Shown here piece by piece: positions 48,237-59,200 of a DNA stretch of 64,000 nt. The DNA is from Pyrenochaeta sp. MPI-SDFR-AT-0127 (Eukaryota > Ascomycota > Dothideomycetes > Pleosporales > Cucurbitariaceae), in the NCBI GenBank assembly GCA_020747015.1, contig JAGTJM010000008.1, forward strand, positions 496,001-560,000, read 5' to 3'. The translations under genes were made by a program, and so were the position numbers. The notes beneath the pieces were generated by a model, which had not been told where the DNA came from, did not search any database, and was given only the letters and a program-made list of their open reading frames with translations. Every line of letters starts with the position of its first letter. The stretch's first letter is position 1.

Positions 48237-49616
48237 ATGTCTTTATGGGGTCGAAAAACATCTACGAGGCCATCTTCGAAAGTAGCGACAAGCCCACCAA
48301 ATGGCCTCAATCTGGTCTCTAACCCTGCTGAAGCAAATATAGAGTATGTAAAACCATTCACAATTTGCACGCGAAGAGAGTTGAAATATCGTGCTAACAA
48401 TTCTTTCTCAATGCAGTATCATTGCTGTTCACGGATTGAATCCGCTCAGCAAACCGTCTCACGCCCTCTCAACATGGACGGCTGATGGCAAGCTCTGGCT
48501 CAGAGATTTCCTTCCTGAACGGACGCCGAATGCTAGAATCTTTCTTTATGGCTACAACTCAACAGTAGCGTTCGGCACCTCGACCGCAGGCGTAAGAGAG
48601 CAGGCTGAAGCCTTGCTCGATCAGATTGCAAAGAGACGTGAGGTGCGTACACTAGATCTGACGTTCGACAGGAGCTCATGGAATATAGCACTGCAAAGAT
48701 CGGCCGATAATTTTCATCGCCCATAGCCTGGGTGGTATTGTAGTAAAGCGGGTACGTTATCTTCATTGGACTCGAGCCGAGTATGGAGTTTTCCACGGAA
48801 TTTGTACTGATCAAACTGTCGTCCAGGCTCTAGTGCACGCAAAAAGTGATAAATCGTACGATGACATATTCAGGTCCACCTTTGGCCTCGTCTTCTTCAG
48901 CACTCCACACCGAGGCGGCAATCATGCAGGCGCGGGCGATAGCATAGCGCGTCTTGTTCGGGCTCTTGCAGGTAACCCAGAGAACACGTACATGAAAGCG
49001 CTCAAAGGTGAGTCGATATTTTCAGAGATACTTGCAGATGACTTTCGCCAGCTGCTCGAACAATTTCGGGTGCTGAGCTTCTATGAGACGCGTCCACTCG
49101 GCAGCTTCGGCATTGTGAGTACATCGGTGTTTTCTCCCATCTATTCAAGTTATTGTGTATTGAGAATATCAGGTTGTTGACAAGGGCTCTGCGACTCTCG
49201 GACTGCCTGGGACCCGAGAGAAGCAAATTCCCATGGATACCGATCACCGTCAGATCTGCAAGTTTAGCAGCGATGAAGATCCAAGGTATCAGCAAGTGGC
49301 CGACAGCATCGTTGAGCTCATGAACGACGCTGTGACTGCCCATGAAACAGCCATGAACACCCTTCTCTCTGAACAGTCTGGCAATACTTCAAGGACCAAA
49401 GGCAGCAAAAACTCTACCAGCCAGGCTGGAAAAGAGAACAGGAGTAATGCAGTCGGGAATGGCAACAAGATCAGCCAATTTGGTAGAAGTAATAGTAGTG
49501 AGGTCCATGGTGAAGATAATGTAACGGTGCAGATCGAGATTGGGGAATTGGAGGCTTTGCAATTTGCGAAGATGTACCTTTCCAACCAAGTGCACAGTGG
49601 GACTGTGACTTGGTAG
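48237..49616 (+). CDS. SesB-like alpha/beta hydrolase with C-terminal nonapeptide motif
   Basis: Five exons: 48237-48343, 48417-48646, 48699-48751, 48827-49114 and 49173-49616, giving about 373 residues. The lipase/esterase fold is shown by IIAVHGLNP near residue 36, the nucleophile elbow AHSLGG near residue 122, FFSTPHRGG, and the C-terminal TDHRQICKF that supplies the likely catalytic His. This is the layout of fungal SesB-type effectors, which sit next to or fused with NLR receptors and are thought to cause cell death through membrane lipid attack. After the hydrolase, residues 296-349 hold six perfect nonapeptide units such as NKISQFGRS, then a 23-residue tail. In known systems an amyloid motif at this place receives the signal from an NLR with the same motif. 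No NLR lies in the window. Confidence 0.85.
49383..49544 (+). repeat. Six nonapeptide units in the lipase tail
   Basis: Asn occupies position 1 in all six 9-residue units. Position 5 alternates Thr, Gln, Ala, Gln, Val, Gln; position 7 is Gly in five of six. The fourth unit and the next one match units 2 and 3 of the 90-residue protein: 22 of 30 bases are identical between 49464-49493 and 46581-46610. Confidence 0.9.
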
Positions 49617-50421
49617 TATTAGGCACCCAAAAGAATATCCGAGAATATGCGACTTTCCTTTTTAATGCGTCACCTGGCTTCGGACACGAGGCTGTGTATG
49701 GGGGCTAACACGTATTAATAATGCTTCTTCGTGCTTTAAGGGTAATCCCAAACACCCCGTGTATTGGTGTAGACTTTCTTCGCCCAAAATCCCAATTCCA
49801 ACTCTATCCCACCTACCCGAAAGTCAAGTGCACCAGTCACAACTGCGAGCAAAAGCTGGCGATCTGATGGTCGAATTCGAGCTAGTGTAGGTTCTGACGT
49901 AGTTTGCTGCACTGCCAATTGGGCTGACCTTTCCAACCAGCCTTGATGCTGCGGATGCACAGAACATATCCAGAAAATGGCGCCGGGCTGCAAATATCAT
50001 TTCGCTACAGAAATATCTAAATAAACCCAAATTTCCGGAAGTTGGGTCTATCGACCGTAATGCGCATGCTATCTTGTGGCCTAATCGCCACCACCATGTA
50101 TTCGCGCAACGTTGTCCCGCGGCTACGCTGAGGAGATCCGTTAGATATTCTCTTCTAGTACCCAGCCCTCTCCCTTGTATGATGCGTCTAGTTCTCTGAC
50201 ATCCTAAGCACTTGAGACTCATTATTCTTACAACATTCTGCGGCTGGGTCACTTTTGGTTGGTGGAAGTGTCGCTGTGCCTCGAAACCCGTGGCAACCGT
50301 TCCAGACACATGCAACTCGGATTCTGGGCACATTCACATTGTGATAAGGGTTGAGATTGTGCATACGGGAAATGAGATCTTGGTGCTGGTTTTGCTGCTA
50401 TATCTGATATTTGCAACCCAA
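49617..50421. other. Interval between the lipase and the two-unit motif fragment
   Basis: About 800 bp. The longest frames are on the minus strand (49736-49993 and 49824-50333) and show no domain. The plus-strand frame that ends in the motif fragment is open from 50212 but without ATG until 50422; it includes a hydrophobic stretch at 50376-50414. Confidence 0.4.
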
Positions 50422-50496
50422 ATGAGAGCGATGGCAAACTATGCTAATATTGTGGGTAATAATAATCATGTCCAGCAAGCTGGGCTGCTGTTTTGA
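50422..50496 (+). pseudogene. Two-unit nonapeptide fragment
   Basis: From its first ATG this frame gives only 24 residues, ending in two perfect units, NYANIVGNN and NHVQQAGLL, then Phe and stop. The same frame is open for 210 bp upstream and encodes a hydrophobic run (LVLVLLLYLIF), so it could be the last exon of a membrane protein with a C-terminal motif, or a decayed copy. The register fits the other three motif proteins exactly. Confidence 0.4.
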
Positions 50497-52105
50497 TTGG
50501 ATGTTTTAATTTGCGAAGGTGTCAGGGGCAGTCTTGTCCCCAATGGCGACGTTTTATCGTGAGAATTGAGTTCAAGTCACACACGTCTGTCGAGCTTACC
50601 CTGGTCTGTGGACATTTGTTGAGTTTGTGCCGAGCCCAGCGCTACAGCGTCCGAGGGCGAACTCATGATGCCAGTTTGTTGACTCTCCCAGGATAGGCAT
50701 GTTGAGACATGAACCTGGCACCGGAATTTCTGAATCGGTTCGAAGATTAGTTGGGAGAGGGTTGAGAGAGGTGAACTTGGGAAGCGTGGCATTCGAGGCA
50801 TGTGTCTCCCAAATCGTTGTCATTGTGCCTGTGATGAGCGCACAGCAGAGTACATGGTCGTGCATGAATATGCACTGTTGGCCAGTTGGAAAGTGGCGAT
50901 CCGTGGCGCCGGGAGGGGAATTGGATGGGTTGTAGCACTGTTGAGTTCCAGAGCAAGGGGGTTGTTGATACTTTGAGCATACCCCAGCCCCAGATATGCT
51001 AGAACCATGGACTTGGTCGCAGGCATTGGATAAGCATAACCTGATTGCTCTCCAGGGACTGGGTGGACTCAGCAAATTGGCTCTGCTAAAATCGTACACA
51101 CAAATGTATGCTTTGTCGTCGCATTGCGTGTGACCACTGTCTACTGGCCTCGCTTTACCACCGGCCTGCTTGCCTCACATTTGTGCAGTCGGGCTAATGC
51201 AATCACGCCTGCCGCACTTGTTGCCCTCTCTGCCTGATGCAAGAGAAGAGTGGAATGAAGCAGCATCGTATGCCGAGACGAACTGCTCTAGATCAGTGCG
51301 TCAACGTTGGAGTGCCGTCAGTGCATCCTCAATCTACCAAGAGCTGGGATCCACCCGTCATCCTGTCTGACGATCCTCGGCAGACGGGTAGCGCAAGCAT
51401 GAGAGTTCGCGTCCAGCACGCGCCTCGCTTGGGGCTAGGATGCACCATGTGCATGCCAAGAAAAATGGTTGCCTTCACCGGACCAAGACAAAGGGCTCCT
51501 CAGCTCTCTCAGCCTTGTGGGCAGCCCAGCACAGCAATCCAGCGGAGCGCTTCGCGCCCCAGAAGAGCCTGCGCACAGCCCGATTTGGTGTTTTCATTGG
51601 CGGCATCATCCTGAGCTCAGCCTACCAGGGCACGCCTATCGATAACGAGATCGGCCGTGTGAGACGTGTCGAGCGCTCAACTCAACCTCGACCCCACTGT
51701 AGGGCTCAGGACTGGCACCATGGCCCCAAGATGGGAGACCGCAGTGCATTGTCTCTTCTCTCTTTGAAGTCTTTGTTGTTTGTTTCCACAGTCGTGGCCG
51801 TTTCCTTGCCTGCTATTTGCCCCGAATGCTGTGCGACGCGTTGCACTCGTCTTCGCAACTGTTGCGTTTCCCCTGGTCCTTCTGAGAAAGGCAGGCACGG
51901 CAGACACGGTAGCCTTGCAATTCACCTTCACGCTTCATCGCTGGACTCGTGTTCACCTTACTGTGCTGCAGCCTTCCAAGGCCTATAAAGCCACGCCCGG
52001 CTGTACTGCTGCCCTCGAGCACCTAATCGCTCCCGCCTCAACTCCACCCTCGACAGGCTGAGCAGGGCCCTCACCCGAATCGACCGACTCGCACACAGCA
52101 CCACC
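50497..52105. other. Interval at the right border of the island
   Basis: 1.6 kb before the ULS1-like gene. A minus-strand frame at 50596-51099 has nine Cys residues in its central part but opens without a signal peptide and cannot be supported as a gene. The stretch 51.75-52.1 kb is C/T-rich and probably the leader of the downstream gene. Confidence 0.4.
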
Positions 52106-52147
52106 GTGAATGTCAGGCTAGTTGTCTCGCAGCTTGCAGCCGTCGCT

Positions 52148-55100
52148 ATGGCTTTCCAGAATGGCTCTGGCCTGAGCAACACCGAGGCCAATATCAACTT
52201 GGTCCATGGGGCCCTCCGTACCGCCGACACCGCCAATACGCCCTACTATATGAGCCTGCTGCAAGACCTCTACCAACAACTCGATCAAGAGCAGCGAGAT
52301 GAGAGCTACATGGCTGCACCGACAGGCTCCAACTTCTACACCCCACCCCATGGAGCACCATCCAGAACTTTCGATTCTTCATCCTCGTCCAGCCGCAAGC
52401 GCAGCCTAGGACCAACAGATTTCCCTGAGCCGAAGCGGCTCAGTGCACGACCGAGCCCAGTGGCCCCCAGCACACCCAATACTTTCTTTGACGATGCAGC
52501 AGGACTTGGAGGCTCACAGCAGTGGACACTGCCTAGTCGACCGTCCGTCTCTGGACCAATTATCGACCTGACAGTGTCGGACCCTCCTACACCCGACACT
52601 TTCCCTGACCCATTTCCAGAACTTGAAAATGCCTATCGCGAGGTGGACGCTCGCCCAACGCCAGCAGATGCGTTCAACCAGGACTTTACGCAGTCCGACG
52701 AGCTTGCACAGTTTATGATGGCTGCCACGGCCGCGGGCGGTGGTTATGCTTTCCAACCGCCGGGTCAGCCAGCTCAGCTGAACTTCCTTGACTTTGCTGT
52801 TCCCAATGTGCCATATCTGCCTGGTCCGCAGAAACCTGCCTGGGCCATGGAGAGTGATTCTGAGGAGTATGGCGACTTCCCTCTCAATGAGGCTGAAGCG
52901 GGTGCCATAGAAAAGCTCCTAGAGAATATCAAGGAACACGGTGAAACCCCTGATGATCGGGAGCCAACGCCGCAGATCATGTGTTCCACTCTCAAAGAGT
53001 ATCAGAAGATCGGCCTTACCTGGCTGCTCAAAATGGAGAATGGTGTTGCTAAAGGCGGAATTTTGGCCGATGAGATGGGCTTGGGCAAGACGGTAAGAAC
53101 CCCTGCTGGCTCAGCCTATAACATTTCACGCTCTACAGCTGCTGTTTGGCAGGTGAAATGGTTTGCAATGTAGCTGAAGAGCAGCGAGTAATGGTTGCGT
53201 GAGATTCGATTTGCTAATGCTGTATTCAGGTTCAAGCACTCTCCCTTATCTGCGCGCGGCCCTCAACCGATCCACTTTGCAAAACCACCTTGATCATTGC
53301 TCCTGTTGCGCTCATGCGACAGTGGGAAAAGGAGATTGAGCGCCACATCCACCCACGTTCCAAGTTGAGCGTATACCTGTATTGGGGCAAGGGTAAGAAG
53401 GCTGACTTTCAACGCCTTCGCCAGTATGATGTTGTCTTGACTACATTTGGTACTCTCACTTCGGAATCCAAGCAAAAGGAGTCGAGACGGGAATCCATGT
53501 TGTGCGAACGTGAGATGCGTGAGCCTGGCTTCCGTCGTAAGGCACAAGACAAGCTGGCGCTTCTGGGTCATGAATGTATGTGGTATAGAGTGATTATTGA
53601 CGAAGCACATGCCATCAAGAACCGCAACACTGCCCAGTCAAAAGCCTCCGTCGATATCCAGGCCAGGCATCGCTTGTGTATGACTGGTACACCTATGATG
53701 AACTCTGTTGATGAGTTATACCCACTGCTTCGATTCTTGCGGGTTTCCCCTTACAACAACTGGCACAAATTCAACCAAGATATTGGGAAGGTACGTGCCT
53801 CCAAGGCCCCCAAAGCGAACCCTACATTGATGCTGATTAAAATACCAGCCTGTCAAGCAAGGGCATCCCGAAACGCGCAAGAGGGCAATGAATCGTGTCC
53901 AGATCCTTCTGAAGACTGTCATGATGCGACGGCAAAAAACCTCAGTGGTTGATGGCAAACAAATTTGTACTATACCGCCCAAGCACACCACTCTCGACAA
54001 TGTGGAGTTCAGTGATGACGAGCATATGCTCTACAAAGCCCTGGAGTCAAAGGCCCAGATCCAGTTCAACAGATATGTTGAGGGGAACAGTGTTTCTGGT
54101 ACGTGGTTGAGACCCTGAAACTAGCGAGCCTACCAAATGTTGCAGCCAGATCACCGTTTTGGCCACTGGCGAAGGCCCACTCTTGCTGTACCACATTTGG
54201 TTCTATCGAAATTTTTGCTAACGCTAACTCCAGCCAATTACGCCAACGTCCTGGTATTGCTGCTGAGGCTTCGTCAAGCCTGTTGCCACCCGCATTTGAT
54301 CAAAGATCTTAGTCAACCCGCCACCGAAGGCATTGCCGAGGACGATCTTCTCACTCGTGCGGAAACGCTTCGAGAAGACGTCGTCGAGAGGCTAAAGGCA
54401 GCCGAGTCTGACTCCTTCGAATGCCCGGTCTGCCTAGAGGCTGATCCTAATCCAACTATAATCATACCCTGTGGTCACACCGTCTGCGGCGAGTGCGTTC
54501 AGAAGCTTATAGATCCCACGAGAACAATTGTGGAGGGCAATGAGGAAGGCAGCACCGCGAAATGCCCTCATTGTCGTGGAGAGTTAAAGGCCAGGCTTAT
54601 TACAGACTACAAGCACTTCTGCAAGGTGCATTGCCCTGAAAAGCTCAGTCCTGAGCCAGAAGACGAGCGTGCAGATTCTGTTGATTCCGATTCGGACGAT
54701 GAATCAGAAGATGAGGATGCAAAAGACGTCGATAACAAGGGCAACCTCGCTGGCTTTGTTGTCTCAGATAATGAAGACGATGACTATGAGGCTGTGGAAG
54801 CAGACGGTGGCGACGACTCCTCTGCCCAAGAGGCTAGTGCGAAACCACTTGGTAAGAAGTTGAAGCGCAAGAACGGCAAGGGCAAGGCGCGCTCCAAACC
54901 CACCAAAACTCTCGCACAGCTAAAAAAAGAGTCGCTTCGCAGCAAGGCCGCAAAGAAGCGGTATATTCGTCGCCTCGAGAAAACGTTCGTCGCGTCAGCC
55001 AAGACTGAGAAGGTGGTAGAGCTCGTCAGTGAGATTATGAGGAACGACCCTACAGAGAAGACGTTGATCTTCTCTCAGTTCACCTCTTTACTAGATCTGT

Positions 55101-55522
55101 TAGAGGTTCCCCTGTCGCAAAAGCAGGTCCGTTACCAACGTTACGATGGCAGCATGAAGATGGACGAGCGCGCTGATGCGGTCAATGCATTTATGGATAA
55201 CCCAGACGATAACGTTATGCTGGTCTCTCTGAAGGCTGGCAACGCCGGGCTCAATCTCTGGAAGGCGTCACAGGTCATCATCCTCGATCCTTTCTGGAAC
55301 CCGTTTGTCGAAGAACAGGCTGTTGACCGTGCCCATCGTATGCCCCAACCACGCGAAGTCACTGTGCATCGCGTTCTTGTTCCCGAGACTGTTGAAGATC
55401 GTATTTGCCTCCTCCAGGATAAAAAGCGCGAGATTATTGGTGCTGCACTCGATGAGCAGGCTAGCAAGAACCTTACTCGTCTCAATGTTCAGGAGCTAAA
55501 GTTTCTCTTCGGACTAAACTAA
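52148..55522 (+). CDS. ULS1-like SNF2 translocase with RING finger
   Basis: Four exons: 52148-53092, 53230-53790, 53849-54098 and 54234-55522, giving about 1014 residues. An in-frame ATG at 52106 is possible; 52148 has the better context (G at -3, G at +4). The disordered N-terminus contains PIIDLTVSD near residue 136, a SUMO-interacting motif. The helicase has DEMGLGKT (Walker A) near 308 and DEAH near 439. A C3HC4 RING (CPVCLE, CGHTVCGEC, CPHC) lies near 648-695 between the two lobes, then an acidic/basic linker and the C-terminal helicase lobe with DRAHRMPQ. This layout fits Uls1/Ris1 (SUMO-targeted ubiquitin ligase and translocase), close to Rad5/HLTF but without the HIRAN domain. It acts on DNA-bound SUMOylated proteins. 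Confidence 0.9.
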
Positions 55523-56255
55523 TCTAGGCATCGTTGACGTCTTTGATCTCGGCATCCGCATGCTCACATATCTGTGCTGCATCATGTAATGAATAATGCC
55601 ATGAAGGCTTGCTGGTTGACTGTCCCGCTGATGGACAGCAGCAAAAGGCGCTTTTACCCAGATTCGGTTTTTCTTCGGAGCGAACACTTGTGTCAAGATT
55701 TGCATCAACATATCTATTCGACGACATTTCCTTTTTGTTGATACCCGATCTATAACGATCATGGAAGCTTTCAGTTATCATGGCGCCTGGAGGCAATTGG
55801 CGTTATGTTTTGCTGGCATGGGTCATACACGACTCAGATAGGGCGTGGCGGTATAGTGTATCCGTCACGCAATTTAGAGCAATTTACGTCATGTGAACCC
55901 CCTTAGAAATGTTCAACTCAAGATGATACCATGAAAAGATAAAGTATTCTCTGTCAGCTTCACTATTGACATGTCCTCAGAGTAAGGGCTTATCTGATCG
56001 AAGCACGGCGCAACATTGGAGCAACAACCGTCAAAAAATACTTTCAAGTATAGCACAATATCCATATCTCATTATCTTAAACAACTACCTATCCTTCATT
56101 AAACCATTCATAAACACATGAGGGGTATCACTTCTAAGAACAAAACAAAAAAGCCACAAAATGCTGCTATATAATGATGATGCAAATGCTCGTCCCTCCC
56201 ACATTGGTTCTCATTAACAAACCATCATATGCAAAATCCACATATATACAAATGC
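55523..56255. other. Intergenic between convergent genes
   Basis: About 730 bp between the ULS1-like and peroxidase 3' ends. AT-rich from 55.9 kb. No gene or repeat supported. Confidence 0.45.
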
Positions 56256-59200
56256 TTAATATCTTCGCGTAGAAGATGATGCAGTGCTGCTCGCACGACA
56301 GCTGTAAGACACTGTGCGCGTGCCGGAGACTGACGAGGTGACCATGCTGCACGCCGAGGTGCTTGACGCACGGGACGAGGTCGAGCTGCCCTTTGCGGTT
56401 GAGGAGGCCTTCGTGGTCGAGGAAGCCTTTGTCGCACTCGGTGTGTTGGCAAGCTTATTAGCGTTCTTTGCGAGCGAGGATGTCTTGCACGGCGTGGGTG
56501 TGGGAGTCTTGCGTGTCGGGCTGGGAGTTGGGCGCACGTTAGGCTTGGGAGTGGAGCTGCTTCGCGCAGTCGATGCGGACTTGGTGGATGTGCTCGAGGC
56601 CTTTTTGGAAGAGCTTGTCGGGACGCGGGCGCTGGGGGAGGGCCTGTTGTGATGGTGTCCGCGCACTGCGGTGCTTGTGGCGCACTTTGTTGAGCTGGTC
56701 TTTTTGGTAGGTGGACGGCTGGATGGCGTCCTTACTGGCGATTTGGTGGCACGGCTTGGGCTTGGTGAAACTTTTGTGGGTGCTGGACTGTGGCCAGGAT
56801 GCCGCTTTGTACTTGGGTGAGGCACAGGTGTGGAAGTCTTCCGCGATGAAGTGCTTGTCTTCTTGGTAGAAGTAGGCTTTGCGCTAATGCCGTATCTTCG
56901 AGTCCAAGTTGGCCTGGGAGTGAAGCCATGCCTCCTGGTTGAGCTAGACTTCCTGGTTGAAGTAGCCGTCGCTGGTGGGCTGGGTCGTGTCATGAGGGTT
57001 GATTTCCTTGTTGATGTGGGTTTGACAGAAGAGCTTGGTTTCCTAGTTGATGTAGACCGGGTGATTGAGCTACTCTTCTTAGTGGAGGTCGGCTTGCTAA
57101 CTGTGCTTGATCTTCGGAAACTCATATGACCATATCGAGAATGCGTTGAAGTCGAACGGCTGGCTGAGCTACTTCGGGGGCGATAGGAGCTAGACGATCT
57201 AGTTGAAGAGCACGAAGTGCTCCGAGCAACACTCGAGGAGACAGATGCGACCGTGGCGCTGGCGTGAGACGAAGTGCTGGATGTGGAGCCTGCAGCGAGG
57301 GATGAGTCTGAAGTAGTCGTGACGGGAATACCGACTGGCAACTGTTCATTCATTATCCCACTCGCTGTTGATGAGGCCGATGAGCTACTTGACACATCCA
57401 TAATGTGGTTGCTCGAAATTTCACTGCTTGAGGCAGACGATGATATGTCAGAACTAGTTGTTGCGCTTGAAAGGGTGCCACTCATTTCCGTTGTGGTGGT
57501 AATAGCGATAGCGAATGCAGGAGTGCTAGACGCTGAAGAAGGTGAGGGAATAAGCATGCTGGAGCTGATCGATTCCACGGAAGATGATGCGCTCGCTGGA
57601 GAAGAGCTGGTGTCATAATCGTACGAACTAGATTGCGACGTGCTAGAATCGCTCAAAGCAAGGTCTTCATGAACATAACTACTACTGCTACTACTTGGCT
57701 CTGCTGTTGTAGAAGCTATAGTCTCCACAGACGTGCTGTAGAGTGATAAAGACGATGCGTATGAGGAACTGCTGCTCCAGTCAGTAGAGGAGGAGATGCT
57801 ATCCTGATGAGAAGCGCTGGTTGACTCTACGACGGTCGATGCGCTGGCCGTGGAGTCATGCGCAGATGAGCTAATACTGCTGTCGACAGTTACTGATACG
57901 GAACTTGAATAGTCTGATATTGTTTCCAAGGGCATCCAAGTGGACAATTCGCTGGTGGAGGATGAGACTGTCTCGTAGCTCGACGAAGTGCTCTCGATTG
58001 ATGATGACGGAGTTGCAGAATCAGCCGCTTCTGACGCAGGCAAAGAGCTATCAGAATAGGTAGACAAATCATCAAGAGGCATGATGGTCTCAGAAGCTGA
58101 GATTGTGATGTCCATTGTCGATGAAGGAAATGTGTAGTCTGAAGTGATTGAGGCGGAGCTGTCCAGGTATACCGACGAGGAGATTTCCTCGATAAGACTA
58201 CTCGTCTCGATAGAAGAGGATGTCAAATCCATCACCGAGCTCGTATTATTCACTTCTGGCACATCCGTAGTCGACACCGGCATGCTTGTAGATGTGTCAG
58301 AAGAAATCGATGTGGAAGAGCTGATAATGGAGCTGGAGGACGATGGCTTCTGGCACTTCCCGGTGACATCTGAATCCTTAGGTGCAGTTCCCTTGAACGC
58401 TGGCAAGGTCATAGTGCACTCCTTGAGGTCGTTGATATTCTTGACGCCGAGAAGGGACAGTCGCAGGTACGCGCGAGCGTAATCTTCGTTCCAGTGATGC
58501 TGATCGCCGACGAATTTCTGCCACTCGGATGCCATTGCGGGATGCTTGGAAAGCTTGACGTCCGATTCCAATTTGAAAATGCAGTCGTTCTCATTGCCCT
58601 CAAGAGTCTCGTTATAATACTTCACGTCCCAAACACCGGGCGTAGAGTCTTGAGGATATCCAGCTTTAGATGAATCTACGCCCTTCTGGGTTGACGTTGA
58701 ATGAGCACCCATGAGAGCAGTGAGATCGTGAGCCGAGATGGTTTTGTCTGCGAACAAAGCGATCAATTCTTCCGCTGGAGCATGAACGTTCGGTAGGAGA
58801 CCCTCCGGAGCTGCCGAGGTAGCATCCTTTCGGCCAACATAGGTACGCACTCGCGGCCCTAACGGACAAGTAACGGTGGCATGGGTCGACATGTATTGTA
58901 TCAAGTCCGCCATGGAGACGTTGTACTTATCGTAGAGTTGCTGTGCCAGCCCAACAGCACCTTCCATTCCAAAGTTCTCAGATCTGGTCATCTCACCATG
59001 GAGCACCAGACTCCCATCAGCGCCACCATTGTTCTGTCCAGCAGCGGCGAGCTTGGCAGACCACGTCCCGGCATCGTGAAATCCCATGCGAATGGATTGC
59101 CGTGCGAGAGTGTTACATTGCCCATCAGCCTGCGTGAATGCTTCAGTCAGCTCTCGTGATATGAAATACCACCTGCAACATGGATCATTTGAGGTTTCGC

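Noticed and set aside
46554..49544. Classifying the nonapeptides as HET-s HRAM repeats
   Set aside because: Spacing from Asn to the hydrophobic residue and Gly is one shorter than in HET-s, and the period is 18 not about 36 with a linker; I keep the class open.
50596..51099. Cys-containing minus-strand frame that could be a small secreted protein
   Set aside because: No ATG-linked signal peptide and a competing frame overlaps it; it would need an unproven upstream exon.
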